From Paraspadella gotoi (lineage: Eukaryota > Chaetognatha): a stretch of 64,000 nucleotides of DNA. Where the stretch lies: the NCBI GenBank assembly GCA_051294375.1, contig CM119265.1, positions 20,491,129-20,555,128 on the forward strand, in the 5' to 3' direction. Below, in pieces: positions 10,450 to 22,000 of this stretch (its first letter is position 1; the number at the start of each line of letters is the position of its first letter). The translations under genes and the position numbers were made by a program. The notes beneath the pieces are model-generated. The model was given only the letters and a program-made list of their open reading frames with translations, searched no databases and had not been told where the DNA came from.

Positions 10450-11930
10450 TGGGAGATGTCGAGATGGAGACGGCGTAGTCGACGCGGTTGCAAACTGTTT
10501 TTTGATACGTGATTGGGCCATTGGGAAAATGTTATTTATATTGATTTTTATAATAAAACGAAAATTTTTAAAAATCCGGATTTTAATGCACCTCTGGCTC
10601 TTTTCCGTTCCGATCGTCCATTAACACCATCTTCGGACGCTACGGTTTTCTATCGATAATCTAACAAAGTTGTTTGGCGTTCATTGTCAATTCGAAATTA
10701 TGTTTCTTTATTCTTCTCGGTTTGTTTCGAAATTTTTTTGCGGTTCCATGTTCCTGCGTGAAGTGAACGTGAGTGAGTTCCTGAAGATTTGTGTAAGGGC
10801 ATAAAGTATTAAAGTCACATATGGATAAAATAATTGGATTCACTGTTTAATTATTTCATGACAATTCTCGGCTTCTTCAGAGAATAGAGAAAAAACCTTT
10901 CTTTCTCCAGCAGAAATATCCCCGGTAACTGAGCTTCACAGGTCACAGAATATTTCTTCGTTTCGTTAAATGTTTTTGAAATGATCGAACGCGAGAAGTT
11001 ATCACTTGCTAGGAATATAAGTATTTCCGGCCGAAACCTTATGTTCATGTATGAACACAAGGATTTGGTATCATCGTCAAGAGAGACTGGAACTTTGGTT
11101 TAAGTTGCCCAAAGATTTCGATGCGTCAAAATCATTGTGGGCTGCCAGATGGTCAAACGTCGATGGCAGGGGAACAGGTCGTATCCAAGTGTGTCGTTCT
11201 TCTGTCAGATCCTTAAAATAAGTTCTAGGATAGTTGAATCGTAAAACGCCACAGAGTCATGCAAAGAAATGCGCTATCTAAAATTTTTTTTTAAAAATTA
11301 AGGAATTCTTTTTCTAGTTTATCAATATTTTGCCGCTTGCTGAACCCTACAGAAGGCGGTAACGAGCAGACCTGAAAATCTTTGCCACTGCGGCTTCTCT
11401 GTCCCACATGTGTCTGTAACATGGCGACAGTTTTGTAACACAACCTTAATTTCTATGTACCATCGAGAACCATTTTTTTTATTGATTTATTGGTAAAATG
11501 TTAGATTTTATCGATTCTGACTATAAAGAGAGAAGATAGAAGAACATAACAAGCATATAATTTTAATATATAAAAAACAAAAAATGGGAATTATAAAATA
11601 AAAAGAAAAATTTTATATAAAAAATTATATATATTACGTACATAGTAATAATATAAAGCAATTAAAAAAAAAGAGAAAAGTACCCAAAGGAACAGGTATG
11701 CCAGGTACTTACGGATGCCACAAGCTACTGGCTAATACAATTTTTAATGCCTCCTCGAAAACCAGATGTAGCGCATAAAAAAATTTTATCTATGATAGCT
11801 TACAAAAAAAAACATCAAAATGAGACCAAAGGTTCTCCGTCGAAGAAGATTCACTCGAGAAAAAATAACATAAAGAAAAAAAAATAAAAAAATAACAAAA
11901 CAGTTCAGGCAGATAATATAATATGCAACG
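10450..11930. other. Non-coding DNA, no gene seen
   Basis: Mixed AT-rich sequence, with a very AT-rich patch at 11,550-11,660. Short open frames on both strands show no exon-like boundaries. Confidence 0.5.
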
Positions 11931-12124
11931 TCATAACTCACCCGTCCTCTTTGCACAACACTTTTCCTTTTTTCCACTTTCCTTCACACTTCGATTGTCC
12001 ATACAGCTCAAAATTCCATGGTACGTCAGTGTAAGACAGCAGTCGGAGGCGCGTCAGGAAGGTCCGACAATATCGCCCAATGGTCGCAAGAGGAAAGATC
12101 TTCTCCAGACACGTGCAGATTCGG

Positions 12125-12281
12125 TTACTTTCCTGATCTTCTTTCGGTGACAATCTCGCTCAGGCTAGACGAGCAGTCCGTTGGGGGCTTTGGAATCGGA
12201 TCGTCGGAAGTGTGCCGATGGGCGGATTGTGGGAGTAGTAGGTAGTTTCGATTGCAAGGAATCATTCCGAGGGCGCACGTT
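12125..12281 (-). CDS. Exon-like segment, unknown product
   Basis: On the minus strand a pyrimidine tract ending TTTCTTTCAG lies just before 12,281. From 12,280 the frame is open for 51 codons and ends at TAA (12,127-12,125). The peptide is mixed in composition, with stretches such as IPCNRNYLLLPQSAHRH and DDPIPKPPTDCSSSLSEIV, unlike the repeat-derived frames elsewhere. The last sense codon AAG followed by GTAACC could instead be a splice donor. I recognise no family. It could be the last coding exon of a minus-strand gene that includes the segments at 12,657-13,304, but the phases do not join directly. An old mobile-element fragment is possible. Confidence 0.3.
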
Positions 12282-12656
12282 CTGAAAGAAAAATATAATA
12301 CTTTGAGTGTTGGTTGATGTGTTAATTTTTCATTCTTGATGTGTCTGTGTAGTATTGGGGTAATCCCAACATGATTATTCGCGCGATTTTTGCCTACAGG
12401 AGAGCAATATGTAAGCTCTCTTGATCACTATAAATTAGAATTTTAAAAACTGACATCGACGCCGACATGCTTTTTGATAGGTCGAAGTCGTAATTCGTCC
12501 TTCTATATCTCTATTCCCGGAGTCGTCGGGAGATCGGAATGTAGACTTTGAGAGTTATCGGGAGAAATTTGAAGGTGTTGAATTAAGATGAGACGAGTGA
12601 GTAGGGTGAAGAGGAGGATTGTGAGAGTAGAGGAAAAGGAGAGAGATTGCTCTATC

Positions 12657-13016
12657 CTATCCTTCTGCCACCGACTTTTCAACCGCACCTTCATCCCATT
12701 GCGCTCCCGACGGCCGAACGCGACCGGCGCTCTTTCGAAGAACCCCGGTTCTCGCAACCCTCGACCGCGCGGGGTCGAAGGCGCGGTAAATGACTCGAAG
12801 AGTAGACGCGGCTTCGGAAGTGCAGTTTGTGGAATCTCTGGGCCGAAGACGATGTCTTCGCGAGGATGAAAAGCCGGCGCCAGAATCGGAGGACGAGTTT
12901 GGGGGCGTCGGCGGCTCGGTAGCTCGGAAAGATCGCGGTGGGCTTAGGGTGGCTCGATGAGAGGGGTTGGTCTCTTGAAGGTGGGAACAAATGCGGTTTC
13001 GCCCTTCAGCAGATCC
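12657..13016 (-). CDS. GC-rich open segment, unknown product
   Basis: The minus strand is open for 119 codons between a TAA at 13,019 and a TAG at 12,659. The reading includes ATEPPTPPNSSSDSGAGFSS, followed by Arg/Ser-rich sequence, and resembles a disordered linker. There is no clear start codon. A possible acceptor (ACCTTCAAG) precedes 12,974 or so. The plus strand is also open over much of the region because it is GC-rich, so coding is uncertain. It lies between two other minus-strand exon-like segments, which is the main reason to list it. No domain is recognised. Confidence 0.22.
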   Translation of the reverse strand, partial: GSAEGRNRICSHLQETNPSHRATLSPPRSFRATEPPTPPNSSSDSGAGFSSSRRHRLRPRDSTNCTSEAASTLRVIYRAFDPARSRVARTGVLRKSAGRVRPSGAQWDEGAVEKSVAEG

Positions 13017-13181
13017 TTAAGCTTCAGAGCCGTATGTTAAAATCGCCGAAAACCTTTGCTGATGCAATAGAATCTCTAATTGACTATTCGTGTTCTAATA
13101 GTGGACGAGGATTTAAGTGTTCCAAGTAAAAGTCAACAAGTAGATTGCGGCTGTTCGTGTTGGATTTTGTTATTGACTCAC

Positions 13182-13304
13182 CAGGCGAGTAGCGATGATG
13201 AAAGCCACAGTCGCCTCCATGCTCAGATCCTCCTGTTCCTCGATGTGGTAGACGAAAGCCTTGACAAGACCACAGTTGTATAAGCGGCTTTTGGTCGCAT
13301 CCAT
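13182..13304 (-). CDS. Possible first coding exon, unknown small protein
   Basis: An ATG at 13,304-13,302 in good context (GTCAACATGG), with an in-frame TAA three codons upstream, opens a 41-codon frame. It ends exactly at a consensus donor (CTG followed by GTGAGT, intron from 13,181). The peptide begins MDATKSRLYNCGLVKAF and continues with an acidic stretch (EEQEDLSMEA) and a hydrophobic end. The join of ATG, open frame and donor in phase 0 is better than chance, but I recognise no family. No matching acceptor with an open frame could be fixed downstream. Confidence 0.33.
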
Positions 13305-13309
13305 GTTGA

Positions 13310-14490
13310 CTTACTCGTAAGAATGCCATTGTTTCGAGCTGAAGTATGATTCGGGAAATAATAGAGGAACTTTTCCGGAATTCACTGAAGGACACGGTTG
13401 TAGATTTGTATGTTGGGATCAACGTTTTTTGTTATGTGCTTTTATTTCTGCCCCCTCTGTTGGTATTTTTTTTCTCGTCAAACGCTTAAAGTAAAATTCG
13501 GTCGTAATAAAAAAATAAAAGAGGAAAAGGGAAGTAAGAAAGAGAGGGATCTCCGAGTACGGAAAGATAAATTTATCTAGTTTATCACGCAGCCATAGGG
13601 TGAGGGTGTGTGGTTAATTTCTCCGCGTGGTGTCGGCCGTTGTGCTTCCGCTGGCCAATGATGTAAAATAAGATCGTATACTGCTTTTTTATAGCTACGT
13701 GATCCGCTCAATAGATGCTAATAATTATGGGTTTTAATTCAACAATAGTACAGTATGTTCTCACTTTCTATCCTTTTTCTTTTATTTAACGTTTCTGTAG
13801 TGCGAGATATGGTTGCTATCAGTTTGACACATTAGGGATAAGCAATGAATCATAGTGAACATAGTGTGACTGCTTCGATTGGGAAGCCTGTTCTCTCGTA
13901 GTATTCTAAACAAATCAGTTTTTTTTCAACAATGCTTTAATTGTGTTATTGCTTTATTGCTTCATCACTTTAAAACCGTTATCTGCTCGCTCAATCGATC
14001 GATGGATTCAATAAATCTCTTCTCACCGATTAGATACGATCTCTTTATTTAGTCGCGTACAATAAGCAATAGTGAGTCTGTATTCTCCGTCCTGGTCATT
14101 AAAAATTCACACCAAAATTCCATATCACCACCTTCGACCAATCGACCTTCTACACCCACCTTCTTACTTATTCTGCTAGCCACCACTAAGCATTGCACAA
14201 GAAACAACTCAGCCGCATTATACCGCAATTACTCCAACATCAATCTTTACATTGTATAACAGGATACCAAATCACTCTGCGCCACCCGTCTCCGGCTCCA
14301 ACTCTCCACCCCAACCTTCTCTCTTGAGAGTCTTACTGCTAGCCACCGCACTCATTTCCCTCCAGCTTCATCGCCTCACCTTCATCCAACCTCTTACCTT
14401 CTTTTAAGCTCTTACCACCCCACTTCCTGCCCACGCTACGCCTCCAGCTTCTCCACCCACTTCTTTCTTACTCTACCACCCACTCCATCC
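13310..14490. other. Non-coding DNA, no gene seen
   Basis: AT-rich up to about 14,100, then C-rich. The words TGCTAGCCACC recur near 14,175 and 14,338. No exon-like frame is evident. Confidence 0.5.
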
Positions 14491-14502
14491 CACATATGGT
14501 GC

Positions 14503-14795
14503 GCCTAACCAATCAATTCGCTCTCAAACCCGACCCTACTATCGACATCTTCTCCTCTTCAACAACAACCAGAGTTCGATGCATCTCTCGTTCACACAAA
14601 CCTGCAATAAATATATTATCCGAAATAATATCTGTGAGGTGGAGACTAGTATGTGTGGCTGTGGACCGCCCATCTATAGAGAACCCGCCAGTGCCTATAT
14701 TACCTGCAAGGCCGGCGAAGCAAGCTCGCCCGACAGGTCGGGCCCCACCGAAAATTAAAATATTCCGTAATTTACCTCGATGGAACTACGGTTAA
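14503..14795 (-). mobile_element. Segment open on both strands, probable dispersed-element fragment
   Basis: The minus strand is open for close to 100 codons across about 14,515-14,785, with globular-looking peptide such as RACFAGLAGNIGTGGFSIDG and LHLTDIISDNIFIAGL, followed by an acidic stretch. The plus strand is open over the same bases, with Pro/Arg-rich sequence (ENPPVPILPARPAKQARP). There is no flanking splice or start signal. Such short, mixed-composition, double-open fragments are often pieces of transposable elements that recur in a genome. The assignment to a mobile element is inference. Confidence 0.3.
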
Positions 14796-14800
14796 ATGGA

Positions 14801-16180
14801 TCATTATAAGTATTTAATCTTTTAAAGAATACATTTTTATAAATATGTTTCAGTTCCATTATGTGGGTTAATAAATTTCGAAATTAACATCCATTAACTC
14901 GTCTAAAGGCATAGAAATCATATTTGAGGGCGGATGACATTCTATTAGACTCATTACGCCCCTCCATTCCCCTCCCGAAGCGGTCCTTCGATTGATTGAG
15001 TTCCTATGTAACGACCCGTATTTTTCAAAGGATTAAAACGGTGGCTTTTAAAGATTGCAATCCATGAGAATCGAAGAAATTCTTCTCTGGTCTGGTAATT
15101 TATGATAATTGGATTTTTATTAAGAACCTCAATTGATAAATCAAACAGTGAAAATTTTTCGATGAATCATAAGAATATCGATGTCCCTTAAACTTGTATA
15201 CAGAGTACTTTGACATTCGAGTAAAGTGAAGATGAGTTTTTAGATATATTAATGTGACGAGTTTTCGCACACCCTACGCGCATCAATGAAAAACGATTGT
15301 CATATCCCTGATTACCTTCTCGTTTGAAGTAAACCAGGTTTATCTCGTGTTTTCCTCACTGAACACTATTCTTTTTTTGCTGCCTTTTCGGGTGTGATTT
15401 AGGTGCAATGATATCGTTTAATTATTGTACAGTGAACGACTCTTTCGAACTATTTTTTTATAGATTGATAACTTAGTAAGTCGTTGAATTTATTCCCGTT
15501 CTTATCTCAAATGCCGCAATTAGAATTAATGTTCTTGTTGGTTATTCTACTAATTATGATTTAGTGATGGAACTGGAATATTATCCGTATCATTTTTATG
15601 TTAACTCTTACTCTCTTTTTTTATACTTTTCCTTCTTGATTTTTTTAGTCACGTGCTTGTGCTTGCTTTTGATCTGTTGCTTCTGCATCTCTTTTTGTTC
15701 TTTCTTTCTTTCATATCCTTTGGTTTCTTTGCTTTTCTATATCTATTTCTTCTTTCCTTTATCTGTTATTTCCTTGCATATTCTATTCTTTACTTATATA
15801 TAATTTTTCGTTTCGTTTCTGTCTTTAATCAAAGTCCAAATGTCTTGAACTCCAATAGTTTCATCGGCATTATTTTGTCCGAGGCACTTCCAATAATGTG
15901 TCTACTTTTCCCGACAGTTGTGCTTCCAAATATAACGAAAACCAATATGCAAGAGTCCGCCGGGAGATCTCAGATAAAACCAAAACGAAAGAACGTACAA
16001 ACTCACTGCACCGCCACCTACCCCGCGCCGATCGTGTGAGCCGCTACGAAAAACAGCCCTTCTGACTGGCAACCCACTCCTTAGATCTCTGCAGCGGCTC
16101 GGAGTCAAGTACTACCAACAGGAACACACTAATGCTATTGTACGCCGATAGATGACGAAATCTGGCTCAGACTGAATTTA
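14801..16180. other. Non-coding DNA, no gene seen
   Basis: AT-rich with a T-rich patch at 15,600-15,830, then a more GC-rich patch at 15,950-16,110. Short frames on both strands have no exon signals. Confidence 0.5.
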
Positions 16181-16185
16181 GCACG

Positions 16186-16300
16186 CGATTCAGGTAATAA
16201 CAAATTACTTGATTACTTGGTTTACTTAGTAATTGAAACGATGAAGAGAGAGTTCGGGAAAGAAAGAGACAAGAGTGATAGAGAGAGGAGAGGAGAGACT
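16186..16300 (+). repeat. Dispersed repeat, copy 2 (direct copy of 6,565)
   Basis: It shares AACAAATTACTTGATT, GGTTTACTTAGTAATTGAAA and the following GA-rich stretch with 6,565-6,645, with small indels. Confidence 0.65.
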
Positions 16301-16639
16301 GCGCGCCTTCATAACGCACGGAGAGAGTCGGAGACATCCTCGGCCACGGCGAGCATCGTCGTCTCTGAGCGTCCCTCAGGATAACGCACTACACTCACGA
16401 TAGATAGCACCTCCACATAGATCTGGACGACTAGGTCATTTTCTCGCTCGTCCCGTACCGAAGAGAGAGTGAGATGCGTAGGAGAACGACGTCTCGATCA
16501 GCGGAAATCCGACGAGCCGTTGCTGGGGCAGGACTCGATTGACGGCGGGGAAATAGAGAAGGAACGAGGTGAGGTCGACGATGGCGGCCGGACGGGAAGG
16601 ATGTACGATGGAGAATTGAGGTTCAGAGGAAATTCGATA

Positions 16640-16800
16640 TGGATAGTCCTGGAGAACAACGATATGATAGGAAATAGTAGATTAGATAAGATATAGATAT
16701 GAAATAGATAGATAGATAGATATGACAGTAGAGTAAGAGGTGATAGAATCGATAGATAGATAGATAGAGTGACGAGTAGAGAGGAGAGAAGAGAGAGGAA
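16640..16800. repeat. GATA/GA-rich simple sequence
   Basis: Short runs of GATA (near 16,706-16,722 and 16,752-16,768) within purine-rich sequence. It resembles the reverse complement of the CTAT/CT array near 8,900-9,120. Confidence 0.7.
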
Positions 16801-17184
16801 TGTGCGGAAAATCGGAACGAAGATTGAGAGACCTCGCGGACGAGACGGAATGGAGAGGTAGAGAGCCGAGACTGTTGCCGAGAGTTTCGCGATTTGTATG
16901 AGATTGGCCAGAATGAAGATAGGCAACGCCTTGACTTGTTTTGCATATCGTTTTTTCCACTATACATTACTACATATATCGTATGAAACAGCTGTAAATG
17001 GAGAAAGTACCTTGGTACCGACGTAGAGTTTTGATACTCAAAATATGGCAATCAAACTTAGGTTTTAAAGCTTTATACTTGGCCAAATACATACAAGACT
17101 ACACAACATAGACACGTAAATGTTAAAATCATTCTTAACTGGAGCCAGTTTATTCCCATTATATTAATACAAAACATTTATGAT

Positions 17185-17388
17185 TCACTCACCCACGACG
17201 CTCAATGACCGGTACGCCACAAGACGCGCCTGACGCGCCGTCACTCGAGCGTTTGCCAGCGTACCGTTTAACGTGACACGACCACATCGGTCAGAACCGG
17301 AATGTGTCATCGAAGGAACTGGCGGATCGACGCCGACGATGCGGCCGACAAGTCGATGCGTTGGTTTTCGCAGAAAAGTCGGAATCAA
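17185..17388 (-). CDS. Exon-like open segment, unknown product
   Basis: The minus strand is open for 67 codons. It contains RIVGVDPPVPSMTHSGSD and later LANARVTARQARLVAYRSLS, and runs into GGTGAGTGAA, a good donor, close to its TGA. It is GC-rich compared with its surroundings. No start codon in good context or upstream acceptor was identified, and no family is recognised. It may be an isolated exon or a mobile-element remnant. Confidence 0.22.
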   Translation of the reverse strand: MIPTFLRKPTHRLVGRIVGVDPPVPSMTHSGSDRCGRVTLNGTLANARVTARQARLVAYRSLSVVGE

Positions 17389-17399
17389 TTTGGTTTGTT

Positions 17400-18540
17400 A
17401 GTGGTTCGCCTAAGAATTACTTAGTTTATCGGTGGGACACACAAACAGTGAAATCGATAAGGGACACACGTTTTATTAGCTCAAAGACTGTAGTCAAATT
17501 AATCGTATATTGTATATCTAAAGGGGAAAAAGAAAAAAAAAACATTACAAACATAAAGGATCTGTTAATTGTTTTTTTTTGTTGTTGTTGCTTGTATATT
17601 TTTTTTGTAATTTTATCCGTTTTTTGTAAATTTTTCATTGTTGGGTTAGTCCAACGGTGAGTCCTATGATTTATTAATTAAGAGTATTATTTCTTTTTTT
17701 TTTTACTTTTTCTCCGATCTCCAATGTCCCCCCGACGCCCTTATTACTACGCCGATCCGAAATAATTTAGGGCCGAAAAGATGATTATAGTGCCACGAAG
17801 AAAAAAAATTGTCGGACTGTTTCGTGTCGATTTCAACGACGAATGCGGCTCGTGATTCGTAGAACAGGATCTCTTCTCTGACGCTGCTCTTCTCTCGTCG
17901 GCAATCTCTCTCTGCTCTCTCTCTATTCCTCTGCTCGTCTCTTCTCCTCCTCTCTCTCTCGTCTCTCTCTCATCTCTACTCTCTCTCGATTTCCCATTCC
18001 GTCTTCCCTCTTCTCCACTCCCCTATTGAGTTTTACCTAGAACCTGAATTTGAATAAAGCTCTTCCTTCCGCTCAAACTCTCCCTTTCTCTCTCTCTCTA
18101 CCCTCCTGCTTCTTTGTTCAGTGCATCTCTCTGCTCTCACCCTCCCTTGTCCTCAAACTCCTCTCTTGCTCTAGCTTACATACCTTAGGTCTTTCTCTCT
18201 TGCCTCTTCGGCTCCAGCGTTTGAGAAAGAGATGTTCCAAAGAACGATAGTCAGTGCTGAATCTTTCTCCTGTAAAAAACGATGATAAATAAAGTATAGT
18301 TTTAACTATGATCGATATACGCAGACTGTTCTCTCTGCTTCTTGTCGCTCCACGTCTACTGCTCACTACATACTATTTCTCTCTCTTGCTTATCTCTCGC
18401 GACCTCTCTCTCTACTTCGCTCACTCTCACTACTTCTAAATCAAACTATCGTCGTCCTCTCAAACCGATCTAAGAAGTTATATGTTACAATAGTGAATAA
18501 TCATCAAGTATTCCAGTAAGAGTCAATCAATAATGATTAT
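17400..18540. other. Non-coding DNA with CT-rich patches
   Basis: T-rich from 17,560 to 17,720, then interrupted CT-rich sequence from 17,870 to 18,160 and around 18,370-18,430. An AATAAA lies near 18,053, but no coding frame leads to it. Confidence 0.5.
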
Positions 18541-18554
18541 AATCCACAATTATC

Positions 18555-19090
18555 TCACGGTGTTCCACTAACAAATACCCACAAGGTACCTAACACAAAA
18601 GGCACACACGACGATAAATCTACCCAGAAAGTCAATTCGGAGCCTAGTGCCGCAAAGCAAGGGAGCGCAAACGTAACGGCCCGCAACGCTTGCCACTGAA
18701 AATGAAGACGGTCACACTTGTGCATGAAGGCGTCGCACCGACAGCGAGGGTGGGATGCTCCAGGATGATACTCCACGCCCCGGCGTACCGATCGCGCAGT
18801 GGCAGCTCTGCGCTGCCCTAACTTTGACCGCGGCTGCGTTCTTCCGTCTCCGTTGTGTCCCGAGACGTATTCGACAGTGATGGTTCTGGTTAAATGAAGT
18901 AATGGACCCGGCGAGATTCGAGATATTGCATCGACTGCCCCAGTGCCAAGTATGAAATGTGGTTTGTAAAATGACAAGAGTTATATTATTACCTATTCTA
19001 GTGATATTATCGGTTGACGGTCCTCCATTAATCCTTCGCCAAAGTATATATACCGCAGAGTGATCTCCTCCGTCTGTGCATTTCACTTTC
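18555..19090 (-). other. Open segments in two minus-strand frames, coding uncertain
   Basis: Two overlapping minus-strand frames are open for 140 and 124 codons, both without believable start or splice context. The sequence is more GC-rich than its flanks. A TATATATA sits near 19,043-19,051 on the plus strand. No protein family is recognised. The region could be a decayed element. Confidence 0.2.
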
Positions 19091-19099
19091 GATCCGTTA

Positions 19100-22000
19100 A
19101 GAAATCCCTACAGTGTCATACTCAATAATCTTTCACTCGCTCAATCTTTCTGCTCCTCCAATCCTCTTTCTATCTTGGAACAATTCGTACAAAATACTCC
19201 AAATCGTTTATTTTTGTCTATGCCAAACGACGTCTTTATTCTTCTCTTCTCTACACGGTACGTGCTTCCTTCCGTTCTTTCGGGTCGTTCTTCCTTCAGC
19301 GCTGAATCATCACCTAAAAAATGTTTGGTAACCAATACATTTGATGAAGTTTGGAACATCAAACCAGAAATAACATATTAGATTCTTCTCTCATATTAAT
19401 CCGTCCTGTTACTAGGCAGTTCATATTTTTTATATTTAATTTTTCCTAGAATTCAGGCTCATATTTCGAAAGCTCGATGATCGCTGTCTTACACTAGTCG
19501 CAGTAAAAAGTAGCAGAGTATTGTGAATGGAGAAAATCGCACACCGATTTTGGAATTTGCGAGATATCAAAATAACGTATCACTCTGCACACTAAGTTTT
19601 TGTCTGCGTGTAATGTTCATTTGTCTTCTCTCGTTTTATTATATCTCATACCGTGCTTACCATTCCCTCTCGAGAACCGTCCCAAATCACGACTTTTTCC
19701 TCCCTCCTCTTTCCTCCCTCCTTTTTCCCGTGCCCTCGCAGGTCTCCTATCCTATATCTTCTAGAGTCTCCACTCCTGACTACCGTTGTCTGAGCATCTC
19801 AAAATATATAGGTTTGAGAAAATGCCACCAAGTCGACGCTAATAGATGTCGACACTTGCTCCCGGGTTCCTGCCCGTGTCCATGTTCGAAAAGCCAATTT
19901 TCCAAAACTGTGGCCTAGTTACGAGCCGCGAGTCAGTGTGGGCGCCCGAAACCAGAAGAAATACCTGTGACGAATCGAAATCACTCCCGGTTCATGTTGT
20001 CTCTCAGCGGCGAGCGATCCGCCTCCGACGTCACCAAGAGGAAGGATACCAAGCGCTCGTTCTCACGGTGTTGATGACCTTTTGTGTTATCCCGATCGAT
20101 CGCCTTAGTTAAATTTTGCTTTGAAAACACCGTATTAACGTTATCCGCAACTTCGTCAGTCGGGTTCCCGGGTGGGTAACCGTCTTCGGTCAGCCCAGCC
20201 CCGACGCTCCGCCTCCTCCGTTTTGTGCTTATTGTCCCTATTCATTGGCAAGATCGTCTCTTTTTGGCCTCGAAGTAGAATTGCCGTTCACATTCGTAAA
20301 GGTTTGATTTAACCATCCTGTGTGTCAGCTTACAACTGTTATTCATTGGACAATCCAAAATTATCTCTATGAATATGTAACTATTGTAAATTTAATAATT
20401 CTCTCTACATTTGAAAAAGTTTATCGTTCCCCAAGGCGGATAACTAGCATACTTCCGCGCCATAGATGGCTTCACTCGCTGTCTCGATGCGGCTGACTTG
20501 CGGCGATAGAGGAGATTTCTCATAAGACCTAAGGTTCAACTTCATTTGTTGCGATAAACACCATCTGGTGCACATGTAGCCTTTCACGTTCTTTTAAAAA
20601 ACCCAATAATTCAGGTACTGGTCATTTTTATCTACACCATAAGCTGTGGTATTCCATTACAAATATATGTTAAAAATTCTTGATATGATAATTCGTTAGT
20701 GCCAACTTAAGCACTAGACACCAGATAATGAACGCTTCTAGCTGAATTTGTCGAGTTCTCGATACACAAGGCCTGGCCTTATCGCAAATCGTGTTACGTC
20801 CTAGAGCATATGGTCGTGAGTGTCGCGATGAATAAAGTCCGCTCTAAGCTCAACCATCTCGAGAATCCTGCCCTTTGTTCCTGCGGCTAATATACCTTCA
20901 AAGACCCATATCTAATACGAATCACGGTAATCTAGTCAAATGTGACCCCTACAAACAGACCGTGAGTCCTTAAACTTTTACTAAATACTAAAGTAAACTC
21001 CACGAGTGTGAGACTCTGTGGCCGCGTCCCAAATAAAGAAGGCATTGACCCGTTGCAGCTCGAAACACGAAAGAACGGAAGCCGAACATGTCCTCAAAAA
21101 ACCACCCGAGACCCGCCGACAAAAGATCCAATATCCTGCCTTTTATATCGTCAGGAATATCTCAAAGGAAACCAATAAGTGTTCTCGTACTGTTATCGGG
21201 GTTCTGTAACAAACCAGTCACAAGTTGAGCGATTAAGATCTTATAATAGCGACTCATGAGATAGGCAAAAGAGCAAAAAAAAAGATCAAAGAGGCAGAGA
21301 CGCTTTAGTCGGTAGAGTGAGTTGTGGACAACGCGCTGTGTGTATCCGCTATTATTGCTTCTCCTTTCTTTCTTTATTCGCTTTTTTTGTGTCTACATTG
21401 AGTTATTACGTCACTTCTTTTTCCCTATAGTTCTTATATAAGGTCTGTTTCTGTGGCCAGAAGTCAATCCAAATGTTTGAGATCTGTATGTGCGGATATA
21501 TGATGAGTTCGAAGGCGGTTATCTTTATTCGGCTCGCTAATGGCAACGGCCATATGGTCCTGCTTGCCACTTTACCCGTAGGATTTGTGATTTTCTTTTT
21601 TTAACATTCACTCTTAATACTCATCATACTCTCACGCTCCATGTACTTTTTCTCTCACGTTTCTGGCTCCCTCTTCTTAATTGCTCTTCATCCCTACCTA
21701 AACACTATCCCATACGGAATCCGTTGTTATATTTCGCAATCCTTTCGCGTATCCTTCCGCTCCTGTCTTCCTTTGATCCTCACTGGCGAACAACTCTTCC
21801 TTATCTCCTCTCAGACTGTAGCGACGCCGATTATTCCGACCGTGTCGGGAAGAATATCCACAAGTCACTATTATTACCACCTCGTTTATTGAACGTCTCT
21901 TTTTATTCTGTGATAGGTACTCTTTGCTGTGATGCAAAATATTAGTTGAGTCAGATAGAACAAATTTTTATACACCGCCAGATCAATCGGAATCAAATAT

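Noticed and set aside
18053-18060. AATAAA polyadenylation signal
   Set aside because: No coding frame or transcript evidence leads to it, and such hexamers are common in AT-rich DNA.
18483-18571. Short LTR with TGTTA...TAACA ends
   Set aside because: Only 89 bases long, with no partner copy, primer-binding site or target duplication found. The five-base terminal match is probably chance.
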